This document shows, piece after piece, positions 53,036 through 61,708 of a DNA stretch of 64,000 nt. The notes beneath the pieces were generated by a model. The model had not been told where the DNA came from and did no database searches. It worked only from the letters and a program-made list of their open reading frames with translations. Position 1 is the stretch's first letter. The number at the start of each line of letters is the position of its first letter. Source of the stretch: Alteribacter populi (GTDB lineage Bacteria > Bacillota > Bacilli > Bacillales > Salisediminibacteriaceae); assembly GCF_002352765.1 (NCBI RefSeq), contig NZ_KZ293963.1, forward strand, positions 766,368-830,367, read 5' to 3'. Position numbers and translations under genes: made by a program.

Positions 53036-53082
53036 GCTCCCTAGTTTTTTTGTTGCGAGGGGTGGGAATTTCGAACCCTCTA
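53036..53082 (-). promoter_or_regulatory. Probable preQ1-I riboswitch at the queD ribosome site
   Basis: On the minus strand GAGGG, a loop GTTCGAAATTCCCACC, CCCTC, the A-rich segment AACAAAAAAACTA and then GGGAG follow the order of preQ1 class I (stem, C-rich loop, A-rich tail, pseudoknot strand). The last GGGAG is the ribosome site and can pair with CCC of the loop, so ligand would block translation. Confidence 0.65.
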
Positions 53083-53111
53083 ATCAACTCGTACCATCTT
53101 AACATGATTTC

Positions 53112-53214
53112 AAAAAATCACAAGGTACTCGAAATTTTCTGATCTTTATCATCCAGAGTGATTATGATTTGAAACTAATTGGACTTGTGGTAGCATTTGG
53201 TCTTGTGATTTTTT
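53112..53214. repeat. Inverted repeat between queD and the BCCT gene
   Basis: AAAAAATCACAAG (53112-53124) and CTTGTGATTTTTT (53202-53214) are exact complements 77 bases apart. GTACTCG and CGAGTAC occur beside the arms, in permuted order. Confidence 0.6.
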
Positions 53215-53338
53215 ACGAGTACATATTGTCATCTATTCCTTTGTATGACGAGATAGAAAGGAATTGTAAGTGGCGTGTATAGAATGTGAAATTTCCAACA
53301 AATACTAACTTAAACAAAAGTTCTTGAGGAGGAATTTT

Positions 53339-54886
53339 GTGAAAAACAAACCTGGATTCGATTGGCCGGTCACACTCATCAGTGGTGGCTTGCTTTTATT
53401 ATTCGTTATCGTTGCGTTAATTGATGTGGACTTTGTATCAGGACTCGTTGATACTGGGTTCGGATTTTCAGCAAATTATTTCGGCGCATTTTGGCAATTA
53501 TTAATGCTGGCTACTTTTTTTATTGCGATTACCATTGCATTTAGTGCTTTTGGAAAAATTCGTCTTGGAAAACGCGAAGACCCGGAAATGAGTACATTTA
53601 AATGGATTGCAATTATCATGTGTACCCTGCTGGCTGGTGGTGGTGTGTTTTGGGCTGCAGCAGAACCGATGTACCACTTCATTGATGTTCCACCAATGTT
53701 TCCGGGAGTTGAGCCGGGAACTACTGACGCTATTGCTCCAGCTCTTTCCCTTTCATTTTTAGATTGGGGCTTCCTAGCATGGGCTATCCTCGGAACATTG
53801 GGCGCGATTGTGCTTATGTACGGTCATTACCATCGCGGTATGCCATTAAAGCCTCGGACCCTTTTGTACCCGATTTTCGGTAAAAAAATTATGAAGAACA
53901 GTGTATTAGGCACCCTTGTCGATGCGTTCTCGATTATTGCTGTAGCTGCTGGTACCATTGGTCCGATCGGATTTTTAGGCCTGCAAGTGGCTTACGGACT
54001 GGAAGCACTCTTCAATGTACCAAACGTTTTCTCAACGCAAGTACTGATTGTTATTGGACTCGTGAGTATAGCCGCTATATCTGCTGTAACGGGAATTCAT
54101 AAAGGCATTCAACTATTGAGCCGGTTTAACGTTATTTTTACCTTTGTATTAATCATAGCTGTCTTAATCCTCGGACCAGGTGGATTTATTATTGATCAGT
54201 TCATCGGAACGTATGGTGTTTATTTGCGTGAATTTTTACCGATGAGCTTGTACCGTGACGATCCAGGCTGGTTAGCATTTTGGACAGTTTTCTTTTGGGG
54301 GTGGTTTATCGGGTACGGGCCAATGATGGCTATCTTCATTAGCCGTATTTCCCGAGGTCGAACCATTCGCGAACTTGTCGTCGCTGTAGCGATCATTGCC
54401 CCTGTGGTCACAAACTTCTGGTTTACAGTTGTTGGAGGAACGGGAATTCATTTAGAACTGATGAATACCGGGTCGGTCTCTGATCCTTTAAATGCTGGCG
54501 GACTCCCTGCATCGATGGTTGCTATCGTCACCCAGCTTCCGTTCGGCACAATCCTTGCAGCAGCGTTTCTCATCGTGACGATCATTTTCGTTGCAACAAC
54601 GAGTGATTCCATGAGCTACACAATTTCCATGGCTGTGACGGGAACAGGTGACCCGTCCAGTGCTCTCCGTGTTTTTTGGGCAGCGATTATGGGGATTGTT
54701 GCTGCAGTTCTCCTCTATATTGGTGAAGGCAGTGTCGATGCTCTACAATCGTTTATCGTTGTAACAGCAGTACCGGTTTCCTTCATTCTGCTTCCGTTAC
54801 TATGGACGGCACCAAAAGTAGCTTCAACATTGGCCATTGAACAAGGCATCAAACAACCAGCGAAAAAGCGCTCGGTGGATCACTAG
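53339..54886 (+). CDS. BCCT-family osmoprotectant transporter
   Basis: The 515-residue protein has about twelve helices. Helix 3 has GGGVFWAAAEPMYHF, in place of the MGIGL-type motif of Na+-coupled BetP; the conserved helix 8 region is FWTVFFWGWFIGYGPMMAIFISRISRGRTIREL. The family carries glycine betaine, choline, carnitine or ectoine. The start is GTG behind GAGGAGG. It stands alone, divergent from queD-queE. With opuA and the fused importer it is the third osmoprotectant system in the window. Confidence 0.9.
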   Translation: MKNKPGFDWPVTLISGGLLLLFVIVALIDVDFVSGLVDTGFGFSANYFGAFWQLLMLATFFIAITIAFSAFGKIRLGKREDPEMSTFKWIAIIMCTLLAGGGVFWAAAEPMYHFIDVPPMFPGVEPGTTDAIAPALSLSFLDWGFLAWAILGTLGAIVLMYGHYHRGMPLKPRTLLYPIFGKKIMKNSVLGTLVDAFSIIAVAAGTIGPIGFLGLQVAYGLEALFNVPNVFSTQVLIVIGLVSIAAISAVTGIHKGIQLLSRFNVIFTFVLIIAVLILGPGGFIIDQFIGTYGVYLREFLPMSLYRDDPGWLAFWTVFFWGWFIGYGPMMAIFISRISRGRTIRELVVAVAIIAPVVTNFWFTVVGGTGIHLELMNTGSVSDPLNAGGLPASMVAIVTQLPFGTILAAAFLIVTIIFVATTSDSMSYTISMAVTGTGDPSSALRVFWAAIMGIVAAVLLYIGEGSVDALQSFIVVTAVPVSFILLPLLWTAPKVASTLAIEQGIKQPAKKRSVDH

Positions 54887-54890
54887 AATA

Positions 54891-54972
54891 TAAGAAAAGC
54901 GTAATGTAGCCGCGTACCCGTCGAAATGTAAATGTTCTATCCGGTTAAAAGTGCTACTTACTTTTTTTGAGC
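54891..54972 (+). repeat. Dispersed repeat B, copy 2
   Basis: AAGAAAAGCGTAATGTAGCC, GTACCCGTCGAAATGTAAAT and TTCTATCCGGTTAAAAGTGC match the reverse complement of 42613-42746. It begins five bases after the BCCT stop. Confidence 0.7.
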
Positions 54973-55227
54973 GTTGCAGGCTTTTAACTACTCAAAAAAT
55001 GATGGAAAAGGAAAAAAACTTTTGCCTTCAACTCCTCATTTGAGTTGAAAAACGCTCAAAAACAACAAACAGACTATTTATTTGAGTAATATATCGGTGC
55101 GAGTAGGCGCTTTATCATCTGTTCAAGCATTATATCGGCGAAAATAGACAATATACCAGCGGAAATAGCTCGGATATCGGCAATTCGACAAAAAACGCGC
55201 ATCAAACTATCTTTAAATTTTACGAAA
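54973..55227. other. Repeat-rich intergenic stretch
   Basis: After repeat B copy 2, this region holds repeat C copy 1 (55029-55070) and a series of ATATCGG-like words at about 55090, 55131, 55152 and 55172. No ORF is supported. Confidence 0.5.
55029..55070 (+). repeat. Dispersed repeat C, copy 1
   Basis: GAGTTGAAAAACGCTCAAAA and ACAACAAAC match the reverse complement of 60096-60136, with one indel in the A run. Confidence 0.7.
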
Positions 55228-55252
55228 GGAGCGGGATTAGTCCCGCTCCCAT
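55228..55252 (-). terminator. Terminator of the GDPD gene
   Basis: GGAGCGGGA pairs with TCCCGCTCC around TTAG, 11 bases after the stop codon, with TTTCG on the minus strand. Confidence 0.8.
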
Positions 55253-55262
55253 TTTTACATAG

Positions 55263-56195
55263 CTAATTTTCCCCTAACACTGCAAGCAGCAAATCCGGAC
55301 GGTCAGTAATAATCCCGTCAACTCCTAACTCAATGAGCTCTCGCATCGTTCCTTCATCGTTAATCGTCCAGTAGTGGATGTCCATCCCGAGTTTTTCCGC
55401 GCCATTAATCAACTTCGAATCCACTAAATCAAAAATACTTTCCTCTGTCGGAAGTTGAATAGCATCTACTTTTGGTGAATAGAGCCCGTTTAAGAATAAC
55501 TTATGCAAAAGAACATACTTAGTGACCTCTTGACGTCCACCGCTCACTGCCACTTGCCCTAGAGATATTTGCGTAAAATAGTCAATAATGTCCTGTTCAA
55601 AGCTGACCATCAAAACCTGGTCTTTCATTTCATATTCTTGAATGAGTTCCCAAACCCTTTCGCTCATCTCTTCATAACGTTCTACATCGTTCGTTGCTTT
55701 TAGTTCAATGTTTAGTCGCATGTCTTTAAACTCTTGAAAAATTTCCTCAACTGTCGGAATCGTAACACCTTGCCCACGATAACTGTACTCTCCATTCAAG
55801 TCTTGAAAGTAATTCGCTGCATCCAGCTGTTTAATCTCCTCTAAGGTAAGATCATTTACTTTTCCAACTCCGTCTGTTGTTCGATCAACTGTAGAATCAT
55901 GAATAGCAACAAGGTGACCGTCTTTGGTAATATGTACATCAAACTCAATTACATCTACACCTAAGTTACGAGCGTTTTCAAAAGCTTCCATCGTATTTGA
56001 CGGAGCCAGTTGTTCACCACCCTGATGAGCAATGACTAATGGTTGGTTTCCTTCAGTAAAAAACGCTTTTTCTTCCCTTTCGTTGACTGGAAAAAGGTGA
56101 ATGATCAACCATAGGACGAAAAGGACGCCCAATACTAAATAAATCCGTTTCCGTAAACTTTTCTTGCTTTTTTCTCTGACTTTCTCTATAACCAT
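55263..56195 (-). CDS. Membrane-anchored glycerophosphodiester phosphodiesterase
   Basis: The 310-residue protein has a basic N-terminus and one helix (IYLVLGVLFVLWLIIHLFPV), followed by a GDPD TIM barrel: VIAHQGGEQLAPSNTMEAFENA (His, Glu), VIEFDVHITKDGHLVAIHDSTVDRTTDG and the C-terminal IHYWTINDEGTMRELIELGVDGIITDRPD. It hydrolyses glycerophosphodiesters to glycerol 3-phosphate and alcohol at the outer face. The usual HRG is HQG here, a small deviation. ATG 56195 has GGGAGG at proper spacing. Confidence 0.9.
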   Translation of the reverse strand: MVIEKVREKSKKSLRKRIYLVLGVLFVLWLIIHLFPVNEREEKAFFTEGNQPLVIAHQGGEQLAPSNTMEAFENARNLGVDVIEFDVHITKDGHLVAIHDSTVDRTTDGVGKVNDLTLEEIKQLDAANYFQDLNGEYSYRGQGVTIPTVEEIFQEFKDMRLNIELKATNDVERYEEMSERVWELIQEYEMKDQVLMVSFEQDIIDYFTQISLGQVAVSGGRQEVTKYVLLHKLFLNGLYSPKVDAIQLPTEESIFDLVDSKLINGAEKLGMDIHYWTINDEGTMRELIELGVDGIITDRPDLLLAVLGEN

Positions 56196-56310
56196 CCCCC
56201 GACCTCCCTGCTTCAATCACACTCATAACTACTCTTCTAGATGCTTAGATCCATTCCTCTTTTTATAACTTGTCGAAACTTAATAGATGACAGTCGGTAA
56301 GTTTATTGTA

Positions 56311-56387
56311 CGAAGAACGCAAGGCGTCTGAGTAGCCGACGACATGCATATGTACTGTCCGATAAAAAGTTTTTTTACTTTTATGCT
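56311..56387 (+). repeat. Dispersed repeat B, copy 3
   Basis: GAACGCAAGGCGTCTGAGTA, GCCGACGACATGCATATGTA and CTGTCCGATAAAAAGT match the other copies. It lies between the GDPD and lysophospholipase genes. Confidence 0.7.
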
Positions 56388-56431
56388 TATACTTTCCTTT
56401 AGTGAAATTGAACTTTCTTAAAGTGCAAAAA

Positions 56432-56481
56432 ACGGCATTATCTCAACCATGTCTCAGAAAGACTGCTTGGATAATGCCGTC
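56432..56481 (-). terminator. Terminator of the lysophospholipase-like gene
   Basis: ACGGCATTATC and GATAATGCCGT flank a loop of about 28 bases and are followed by TTTTTT on the minus strand. Confidence 0.65.
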
Positions 56482-56496
56482 ATTGAATCGTTTACT

Positions 56497-57474
56497 TTAC
56501 CGTTTAGACAAAAGAGTGGACTTCCCTTCGTTTTCACCATTAATGAATGACGCAATTCGTTTAAACACTAACTTTTGAATGGAAGCGGTTTCGTTCAAAA
56601 GCTGATGACCAGCACCTTCAAATAAAGCGACTTGTATAAAGGGACATTTATCTTTAAAGAATTCTACGTTGTCCTGCCATTGAACTGTAGTGTCATTTGT
56701 CCCCTGTAATAAATAAACGGGGATATTCACTTTTGAACAATTGAGGATCCGTTGTTGCCATTCTGTAAGCGCTATTAACCAAGATATCGGCAGCTCTTTT
56801 ACTTGTAGGGGGTCCTGTTTCAAAAAATCAAGATAGCGTTCGTCACTGGAATTTTGTTTAAAACGACGCTTTTTTTTCGAGATCCCCTTACTTAATACAG
56901 GCAAGATCATTCTTACCCATTTCCACTGATAGGGGTGATACAAAGGACCTGCGAGCATCAAAGCCCGTAACGGGAGGACTTCTTCTGATGTACCGTGAAA
57001 TAACACAGCTCCTCCTGTACTGTGACCCAACCCGTATAGAGCTCCTCCGCTACGATAAGGTTCCGCAGAAGTCAACCCACTTTGCACTGCGTCCACATAA
57101 TAATTGAAATCCTGAATGTCCCCTCTGTCTCCTTCAGATAAGCCATGCCCTGGTAAATCAACCGCCACTACTTCATAAGACTGCTTTAATAGTACGTTTA
57201 CTGTAGCGCTTAACCCACCAGTATGATCCAAGTATCCGTGAACGAATAGCACTGTTCCTTTTGGATTATTAGGAGTAAATATTTGTACGAAAATATTTGA
57301 GCGATCAGTCTCTGTAAGCTGACAACGATAGGTTGTTATATGTTTGAAATCAAATTGATAAAACTGCAGGTAATCCGATAAAGAAGCTTCTTTGTAATGG
57401 GGATTGCATTGAGTAAAGTCAAGCTTCTTTAGAGGGATCTCCTCCACCCAAGTAACGTCTTGATCGTCGGTCAT
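56497..57474 (-). CDS. Alpha/beta hydrolase (lysophospholipase/monoacylglycerol lipase-like)
   Basis: The 325-residue Hydrolase_4 family protein has VLFVHGYLDHTGGLS (oxyanion), VDLPGHGLSEGDRGD, the nucleophile elbow GLGHSTGGA (Ser152), YLLQGTNDTTVQW (Asp) and FEGAGHQLLNE (His). There is no signal peptide, so it acts in the cytoplasm. Likely substrates are lysophospholipids or monoacylglycerols. It stands alone between the GDPD and PfpI genes. Confidence 0.85.
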   Translation of the reverse strand: MTDDQDVTWVEEIPLKKLDFTQCNPHYKEASLSDYLQFYQFDFKHITTYRCQLTETDRSNIFVQIFTPNNPKGTVLFVHGYLDHTGGLSATVNVLLKQSYEVVAVDLPGHGLSEGDRGDIQDFNYYVDAVQSGLTSAEPYRSGGALYGLGHSTGGAVLFHGTSEEVLPLRALMLAGPLYHPYQWKWVRMILPVLSKGISKKKRRFKQNSSDERYLDFLKQDPLQVKELPISWLIALTEWQQRILNCSKVNIPVYLLQGTNDTTVQWQDNVEFFKDKCPFIQVALFEGAGHQLLNETASIQKLVFKRIASFINGENEGKSTLLSKR

Positions 57475-57510
57475 GGCGTTTTTCTCCTTTCAACCTAAGT
57501 TCTTTAAAAC

Positions 57511-57542
57511 AAAGAGACACCTATAACAAAGGTGCCTCTTTC
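57511..57542 (-). terminator. Terminator of the PfpI-like gene
   Basis: AAAGAGGCACCT pairs with AGGTGTCTCTTT with a short loop, eight bases after the stop codon. Confidence 0.75.
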
Positions 57543-57549
57543 ACTAAAT

Positions 57550-58077
57550 CTACTCATCTGCAAGCGCATCTGCAAAGGCTTTTGCATAAGCTGGCAAGTC
57601 AGGAGGTCGTCTGCTAGAAATAATGTGACCATCAATCACAACGTCTTCATTATGCCATTCTGCCCCAGCGTTCATCATATCATGCTTAATTCCAGGCGTA
57701 CTTGTGACATTTCTGCCTCTTAAAATGTCTGCTGAGATGAGAACCCAGCCTGCATGACAAATTTGACCAATTGGACGTTTCTTTTCATCCATGTACTTCA
57801 CCATATCCAACACTTCGTCATACCTTCTCAGTTTATCAGGAGCCCAGCCTCCAGGCACTAATATTCCATCATATTCAGTAATTTGAATGTTTTCAAAACT
57901 GTAATCACTTTTAACTGGTACACCATATTTTCCGGTGTAGGTGTGCTCAGCTTCTTTTCCAGCGATATGAACAATCGCTCCTTCTTCTTGGAGACGGTAA
58001 ATCGGGTACCACAACTCTAAGTCTTCAAATTCATCATCAACAACGGTTAAAACTTTCTTTTCTTTTAAACGCAACAT
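57550..58077 (-). CDS. DJ-1/PfpI-family protein (class I glutamine amidotransferase-like)
   Basis: The 175 residues form one DJ-1/PfpI domain: ILVPGGWAPDKLRR near 72-85, the nucleophile Cys107-His108 in IGQICHAGWVLISAD, and VIDGHIISSRRPPDLPAYAKAFADAL at the end. Family members act as deglycases, proteases or chaperones, and the activity here is not determined. Single gene with terminator. Confidence 0.88.
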   Translation of the reverse strand: MLRLKEKKVLTVVDDEFEDLELWYPIYRLQEEGAIVHIAGKEAEHTYTGKYGVPVKSDYSFENIQITEYDGILVPGGWAPDKLRRYDEVLDMVKYMDEKKRPIGQICHAGWVLISADILRGRNVTSTPGIKHDMMNAGAEWHNEDVVIDGHIISSRRPPDLPAYAKAFADALADE

Positions 58078-58205
58078 CTGCCACCCCTTTTTTCTAAAGG
58101 TTCAATCCAATATTTAATATTTGGCATTTAAGCCTTAACTATGTATTTCCCCAGGTCCAATTAAGCTAAACAAGGATTGCTACCAATAGAGATATTTTTG
58201 TAAAA

Positions 58206-58245
58206 ATAGAGGATACGTTTCATTTAATAAAACAAGCATCCTCTA
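58206..58245 (-). terminator. Probable terminator of phaR-phaC
   Basis: On the minus strand AGAGGATGC and GTATCCTCT enclose a loop of about 20 bases, followed by ATTTTTA. Confidence 0.6.
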
Positions 58246-58351
58246 CCTTGTATAGCATAAAAAAGATTCTATTGTCTAATGTTGTGCTGTTGATATATTC
58301 TTGATTTGGCATCACATCGCAAACCAAATCCATGGCTTCTTCACCGAGCAT
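58220..58351 (-). CDS. Short frame after phaC (doubtful, 43 codons)
   Basis: The minus frame reads MLGEEAMDLVCDVMPNQEYI onward and stops in the terminator loop. It stays open upstream, overlapping phaC in another frame. The composition looks coding-like, but there is no clear ribosome site. No family recognised. Confidence 0.2.
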   Translation of the reverse strand: MLGEEAMDLVCDVMPNQEYINSTTLDNRIFFMLYKVEDACFIK

Positions 58352-58367
58352 TTGTTCATCGAGACCT

Positions 58368-59411
58368 TTAGGAAGATAGAGAATTCGATCTTTGAGACAG
58401 CCACTCGTGTAGAAAGTCTGGCAGCTTTTCTTTTAAAGCAAGACTAATATGCCCGCCTTTTATACGTTTGTAGGTTTTATCCTTACTAGATACTAAATTC
58501 ATAATCGGTAATGTTAGACTTTCTGGGACAATATGATCCTCGGTTGTAGAAACGACTAATAAATTCGCATTGATATTGGAAAGATTGACTTTCTGGCCGT
58601 CTATGAGTAGTTTACTTTGAACGAGTTTGTTATCCCTGCCAAGCTCGTTAATCAATTGTTTTAAAGTAGCACCAGCGAAAGGAATATGCTCGTTCAGCCA
58701 TTTATTGACGAGCTGTCTTTTTCTCATATACTTTTCGTCGTTTGAGCGTTGTAAAGGAGGTAGGTGAGAACTATAGGTAAACGGAGAGGTCGCCATTCGT
58801 AAGCTACTTTCTACCATTTTGGCAGGGATGATCCCATAAACATCTATTAGTTGATCAGCACTGAAATCTCCTTTTTTTAACGCACTAGCCCAGTTAGGAA
58901 ATAGATGTGCTTTACTGAAATCTAACGGCGGTGCAAAGAGGATGAGATTTTTGATTGGCTCTTTTGCAAGTGCAGTGTATATAACTGCTAACGTTCCTCC
59001 GAGACAGTAGCCAACCACAGATAATTCACCTTCATTTGAATGACGTAACGTGTGCTGGGCCCCTTTTTGAATGTACTTGCTCACATAATCGTCCAGCGAG
59101 AAATGTTTATCTTCATATCCGGGTTTACCGAAATCAAGTAAATAAACATCATAGCCACTTGATAAAAACGAGTCTATCATACTCATACCAGGGTCTAAAT
59201 CTAAAATATAAGGTTCATTAAGTAGTGAGTAAATAAGAAATAGAGGTGTGCGGTACTTTTTCTTTGCTGAAGGGTAATGCCAGAGGACTGCTTTGTTTTT
59301 CTTCCACACCGCTGTACGGGGTGTTTGTCCGACTTGGAGCTCAGGATTATTTAAATTAGAAGGATATCTCCCCTCTCCACCTTTCCTGCCATTCTTTCCT
59401 TTTTTCCTCAT
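58368..59411 (-). CDS. phaC: Polyhydroxyalkanoate synthase, class III/IV PhaC
   Basis: The 347-residue alpha/beta-hydrolase-fold synthase has the lipase-like box VVGYCLGGT with catalytic Cys136, the Asp in STTEDHIVPES and the His in KGGHISLAL. It polymerises hydroxyacyl-CoA into PHA granules. Length and the small helical partner upstream (phaR) fit class IV PhaRC of Bacillus. An unusual basic, Gly-rich N-terminus (MRKKGKNGRKGGEGRYPS) precedes the domain. phaB and phaP are not in the window. Confidence 0.9.
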   Translation of the reverse strand: MRKKGKNGRKGGEGRYPSNLNNPELQVGQTPRTAVWKKNKAVLWHYPSAKKKYRTPLFLIYSLLNEPYILDLDPGMSMIDSFLSSGYDVYLLDFGKPGYEDKHFSLDDYVSKYIQKGAQHTLRHSNEGELSVVGYCLGGTLAVIYTALAKEPIKNLILFAPPLDFSKAHLFPNWASALKKGDFSADQLIDVYGIIPAKMVESSLRMATSPFTYSSHLPPLQRSNDEKYMRKRQLVNKWLNEHIPFAGATLKQLINELGRDNKLVQSKLLIDGQKVNLSNINANLLVVSTTEDHIVPESLTLPIMNLVSSKDKTYKRIKGGHISLALKEKLPDFLHEWLSQRSNSLSS

Positions 59412-59461
59412 TTTATTTTCTCCTTCTTCAATTTATTAACTGTTCAAACAGTACTCGTAGA

Positions 59462-59848
59462 TTATTTGATTTTTTTGTTCCCTACCCTTAACGCACCTTT
59501 ACTTGGTTTTTGAACAGCATCCCTATCTGTATCTTCGCTTATCTTTTCTTGTTCTTTTGCAAGTAATAGGATTTTCTCTTCTAAGTCGTCTAGCTTTTCT
59601 TCAATTTGAATCGCTATTTTTGTGACATTGGCAATATCGTCTTTAGTAGGCATGTTGAGTTGAAGCGCAAGGATTTCTGTATAATCACGTAGCTTTTTTA
59701 AAGAATTAGCGTGGTTTTGCATGCGTGAACGAGTTTTTTTGATTGTTCTAGGATCCTCTAACCGTTGATGAACAAGCTTATTTAATTGAGATTCTGACTG
59801 AACCCCAAGTAATGATATAAATTCTTGGAGAGATTTCTTATTTGACAT
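59462..59848 (-). CDS. phaR: PhaR-like subunit of class IV PHA synthase
   Basis: This 128-residue, all-helical, highly charged protein has a segment LNMPTKDDIANVTKIAIQIEEKLDDLEEKI that resembles the PhaR/PhaE family hallmark (VPTKEDIANVAxLVxxLExKVD). It is shorter than the roughly 200 residues of B. megaterium PhaR. It sits 50 bp upstream of phaC, the arrangement expected for a synthase activating subunit. Ribosome site AAGGAAGG precedes the ATG. Confidence 0.75.
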   Translation of the reverse strand: MSNKKSLQEFISLLGVQSESQLNKLVHQRLEDPRTIKKTRSRMQNHANSLKKLRDYTEILALQLNMPTKDDIANVTKIAIQIEEKLDDLEEKILLLAKEQEKISEDTDRDAVQKPSKGALRVGNKKIK

Positions 59849-60251
59849 ATTTGTACCTTCCTTTCCTTAATTACGTTTTACTAGACTAAAACTCTGAACT
59901 TTTAATCCTCTCTTTATATTTATATACATACATACATGCAATTGTTAAAAAAATAGTCCTTTTGCCTTCGCGGTGATCACCGAAAACCTCCACGAAACTA
60001 TTATTTTTCTGTTATTTAAACTATCGTACCTACCTCTTTTCTTTCGGTTCCATAGAATAATGAAGTCGGTTAAATTAAAAGGCTGTTTTCGTAAAGTTTG
60101 TTGTTTTTGAGCGTTTTTTCAACTTAAATGATGTTGCGGACAAATGAATTTGTTCTCTATGCGTGACAGTGCAAGCATTTGCTTGCCTAATGCTCAAAAA
60201 AACCTTTTATAAAAAAGCTAATAAAAAATAATTGAAAAAGGAATGACGCGA
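59849..60251. other. phaR-P450 divergent intergenic region
   Basis: No ORF is supported. It holds a perfect 12-base palindrome CGGTGATCACCG (59968-59979), repeat C copy 2, and the P450 ribosome site. Promoters for phaR and the P450 must lie here; I could not place them. Confidence 0.5.
60096..60136 (-). repeat. Dispersed repeat C, copy 2
   Basis: GTTTGTTGTTTTTGAGCGTT and TTTTCAACTTAAATGATGTTG are the inverted counterpart of 55029-55070. Confidence 0.7.
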
Positions 60252-61628
60252 TTGGTTAATAGATTTTTTTCACGAAACACTCCCCCAGGTCCTAAAGGAA
60301 AATTAATAGTTGGAAGCTTAAATGATTTTCAAATCGATCCCCTTCGATTTTTGTCGCAGCTAACGGAAGAATACGGAAATGTTGTGCGGTTTCGTTTGGG
60401 GCCTTTCCAGCGGATATACCTCATAAATGACCCAGAATTAATTAAAGAAGTTCTCGTAACAAAGCAAAAGGTGTTCATCAAATCACGGGACATTCAAACA
60501 CTAAAAGCTGTAGTCGGAGAAGGTCTCTTAACTAGTGAAAAAGAGCTTCATATGCACCAACGACGGCTTATTCAACCCTCTTTTAAAAAGGTGCACATTA
60601 ATCATTACGCTCAGGATATGATTGATACAACGAGTGGGTATATTTCCAAGTGGGAAGACAGAGAAGAAAAAATAATCACCGATGAGATGATGAACATTGC
60701 ACTCGGTATCATTACGAAGACGATGTTCAGGATGGATTTTGAGGAAGGTGCGCATATTCTCGGGGAACCGATGGATGCTGTCATGAAACTAGGGGTAAAG
60801 AGAATGAGATCACTCGTTCAGCTGCCTTTGTGGGTTCCTTCAAAAAGCAACCTTAAGCTAAAGAAAGCGGTAAAAACAATTGATCAGGTGCTTTATCGGA
60901 TGATCGATGAACGAAGAGGAGATTCTAAAACCCGTACAGACCTTCTAAGTATATTAATGGAGGCTCGTGATGAGGAATATGGGATAGGGATGTCTTACAA
61001 GCAGCTTAGAGACGAACTAATGACAATTTTCCTTGCAGGTCATGAGACAACAGCAAATGTCCTGTCATGGACACTTTACTTGCTATCGCAACATCCAGAA
61101 GTTGATCAAAATCTGTACAAAGAAATTTCAGATGTTACTCATGGAGGATCACTCACTCCTGATCATTTTTCAAAACTAACATATACACAAAATATTATCT
61201 GGGAATCGATGCGATTATACCCTCCAGCTTATGTGATTGGCCGTCAAGCAGTCGAAAACGTGGAAATCGGAGGCTACGGGTTGAAAAAAGGGGACATGGT
61301 TCTCATGAGTCAGTATGTGATGCACCGCAATACGGCGTATTTTGATGACCCCGATAGTTTTAATCCTGAGCGCTTTGCGGATAATTTCCTAAAAACACTC
61401 CCACCTTACGCTTATTTTCCGTTTGGTGGTGGTCCAAGAGTTTGTATCGGGAACCATTTTGCTTTAATGGAAGCTGTTCTCGCACTAGCGTCAATTGCAA
61501 AAAAGTATCGTCTGAAGCTCGCATCCGGCCACCATAAAGTAAGACCGCAGCCACTCATCACACTCAGGCCGAAGCGTGGCTTACGCATGATTGTTGAAGA
61601 CCGAAGCAAACTTGATACAGATTTTTAA
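60252..61628 (+). CDS. Cytochrome P450
   Basis: The 458-residue protein has I-helix oxygen motif FLAGHETTANVLSW, K-helix IIWESMRLYPP (E-x2-R), FNPERF and the heme loop FPFGGGPRVCIGNHFAL with Cys398. The LYPPAYVIGRQA sequence and the heme loop place it in the fatty-acid-hydroxylase-like bacterial branch (CYP102-heme/CYP197-like). No fused reductase is present, so it needs separate redox partners; the ferredoxin at 34199 is a candidate, unlinked. TTG 60252 fits AAAAAGGA (9-base gap), whereas ATG 60243 has no gap, so the start is uncertain by three codons. Confidence 0.92.
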   Translation: MVNRFFSRNTPPGPKGKLIVGSLNDFQIDPLRFLSQLTEEYGNVVRFRLGPFQRIYLINDPELIKEVLVTKQKVFIKSRDIQTLKAVVGEGLLTSEKELHMHQRRLIQPSFKKVHINHYAQDMIDTTSGYISKWEDREEKIITDEMMNIALGIITKTMFRMDFEEGAHILGEPMDAVMKLGVKRMRSLVQLPLWVPSKSNLKLKKAVKTIDQVLYRMIDERRGDSKTRTDLLSILMEARDEEYGIGMSYKQLRDELMTIFLAGHETTANVLSWTLYLLSQHPEVDQNLYKEISDVTHGGSLTPDHFSKLTYTQNIIWESMRLYPPAYVIGRQAVENVEIGGYGLKKGDMVLMSQYVMHRNTAYFDDPDSFNPERFADNFLKTLPPYAYFPFGGGPRVCIGNHFALMEAVLALASIAKKYRLKLASGHHKVRPQPLITLRPKRGLRMIVEDRSKLDTDF

Positions 61629-61708
61629 ATCCGAAACCAATCACAGCAGATAAAAAAACAACCCAACTCTAATAACGAGTGGATTGCTTATATAGTGGAA
61701 AGCGTTTG

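Noticed and set aside
59968..59979. Palindrome CGGTGATCACCG as an operator
   Set aside because: A perfect 12-base dyad, but with no promoter or known regulator consensus nearby; too little to call.
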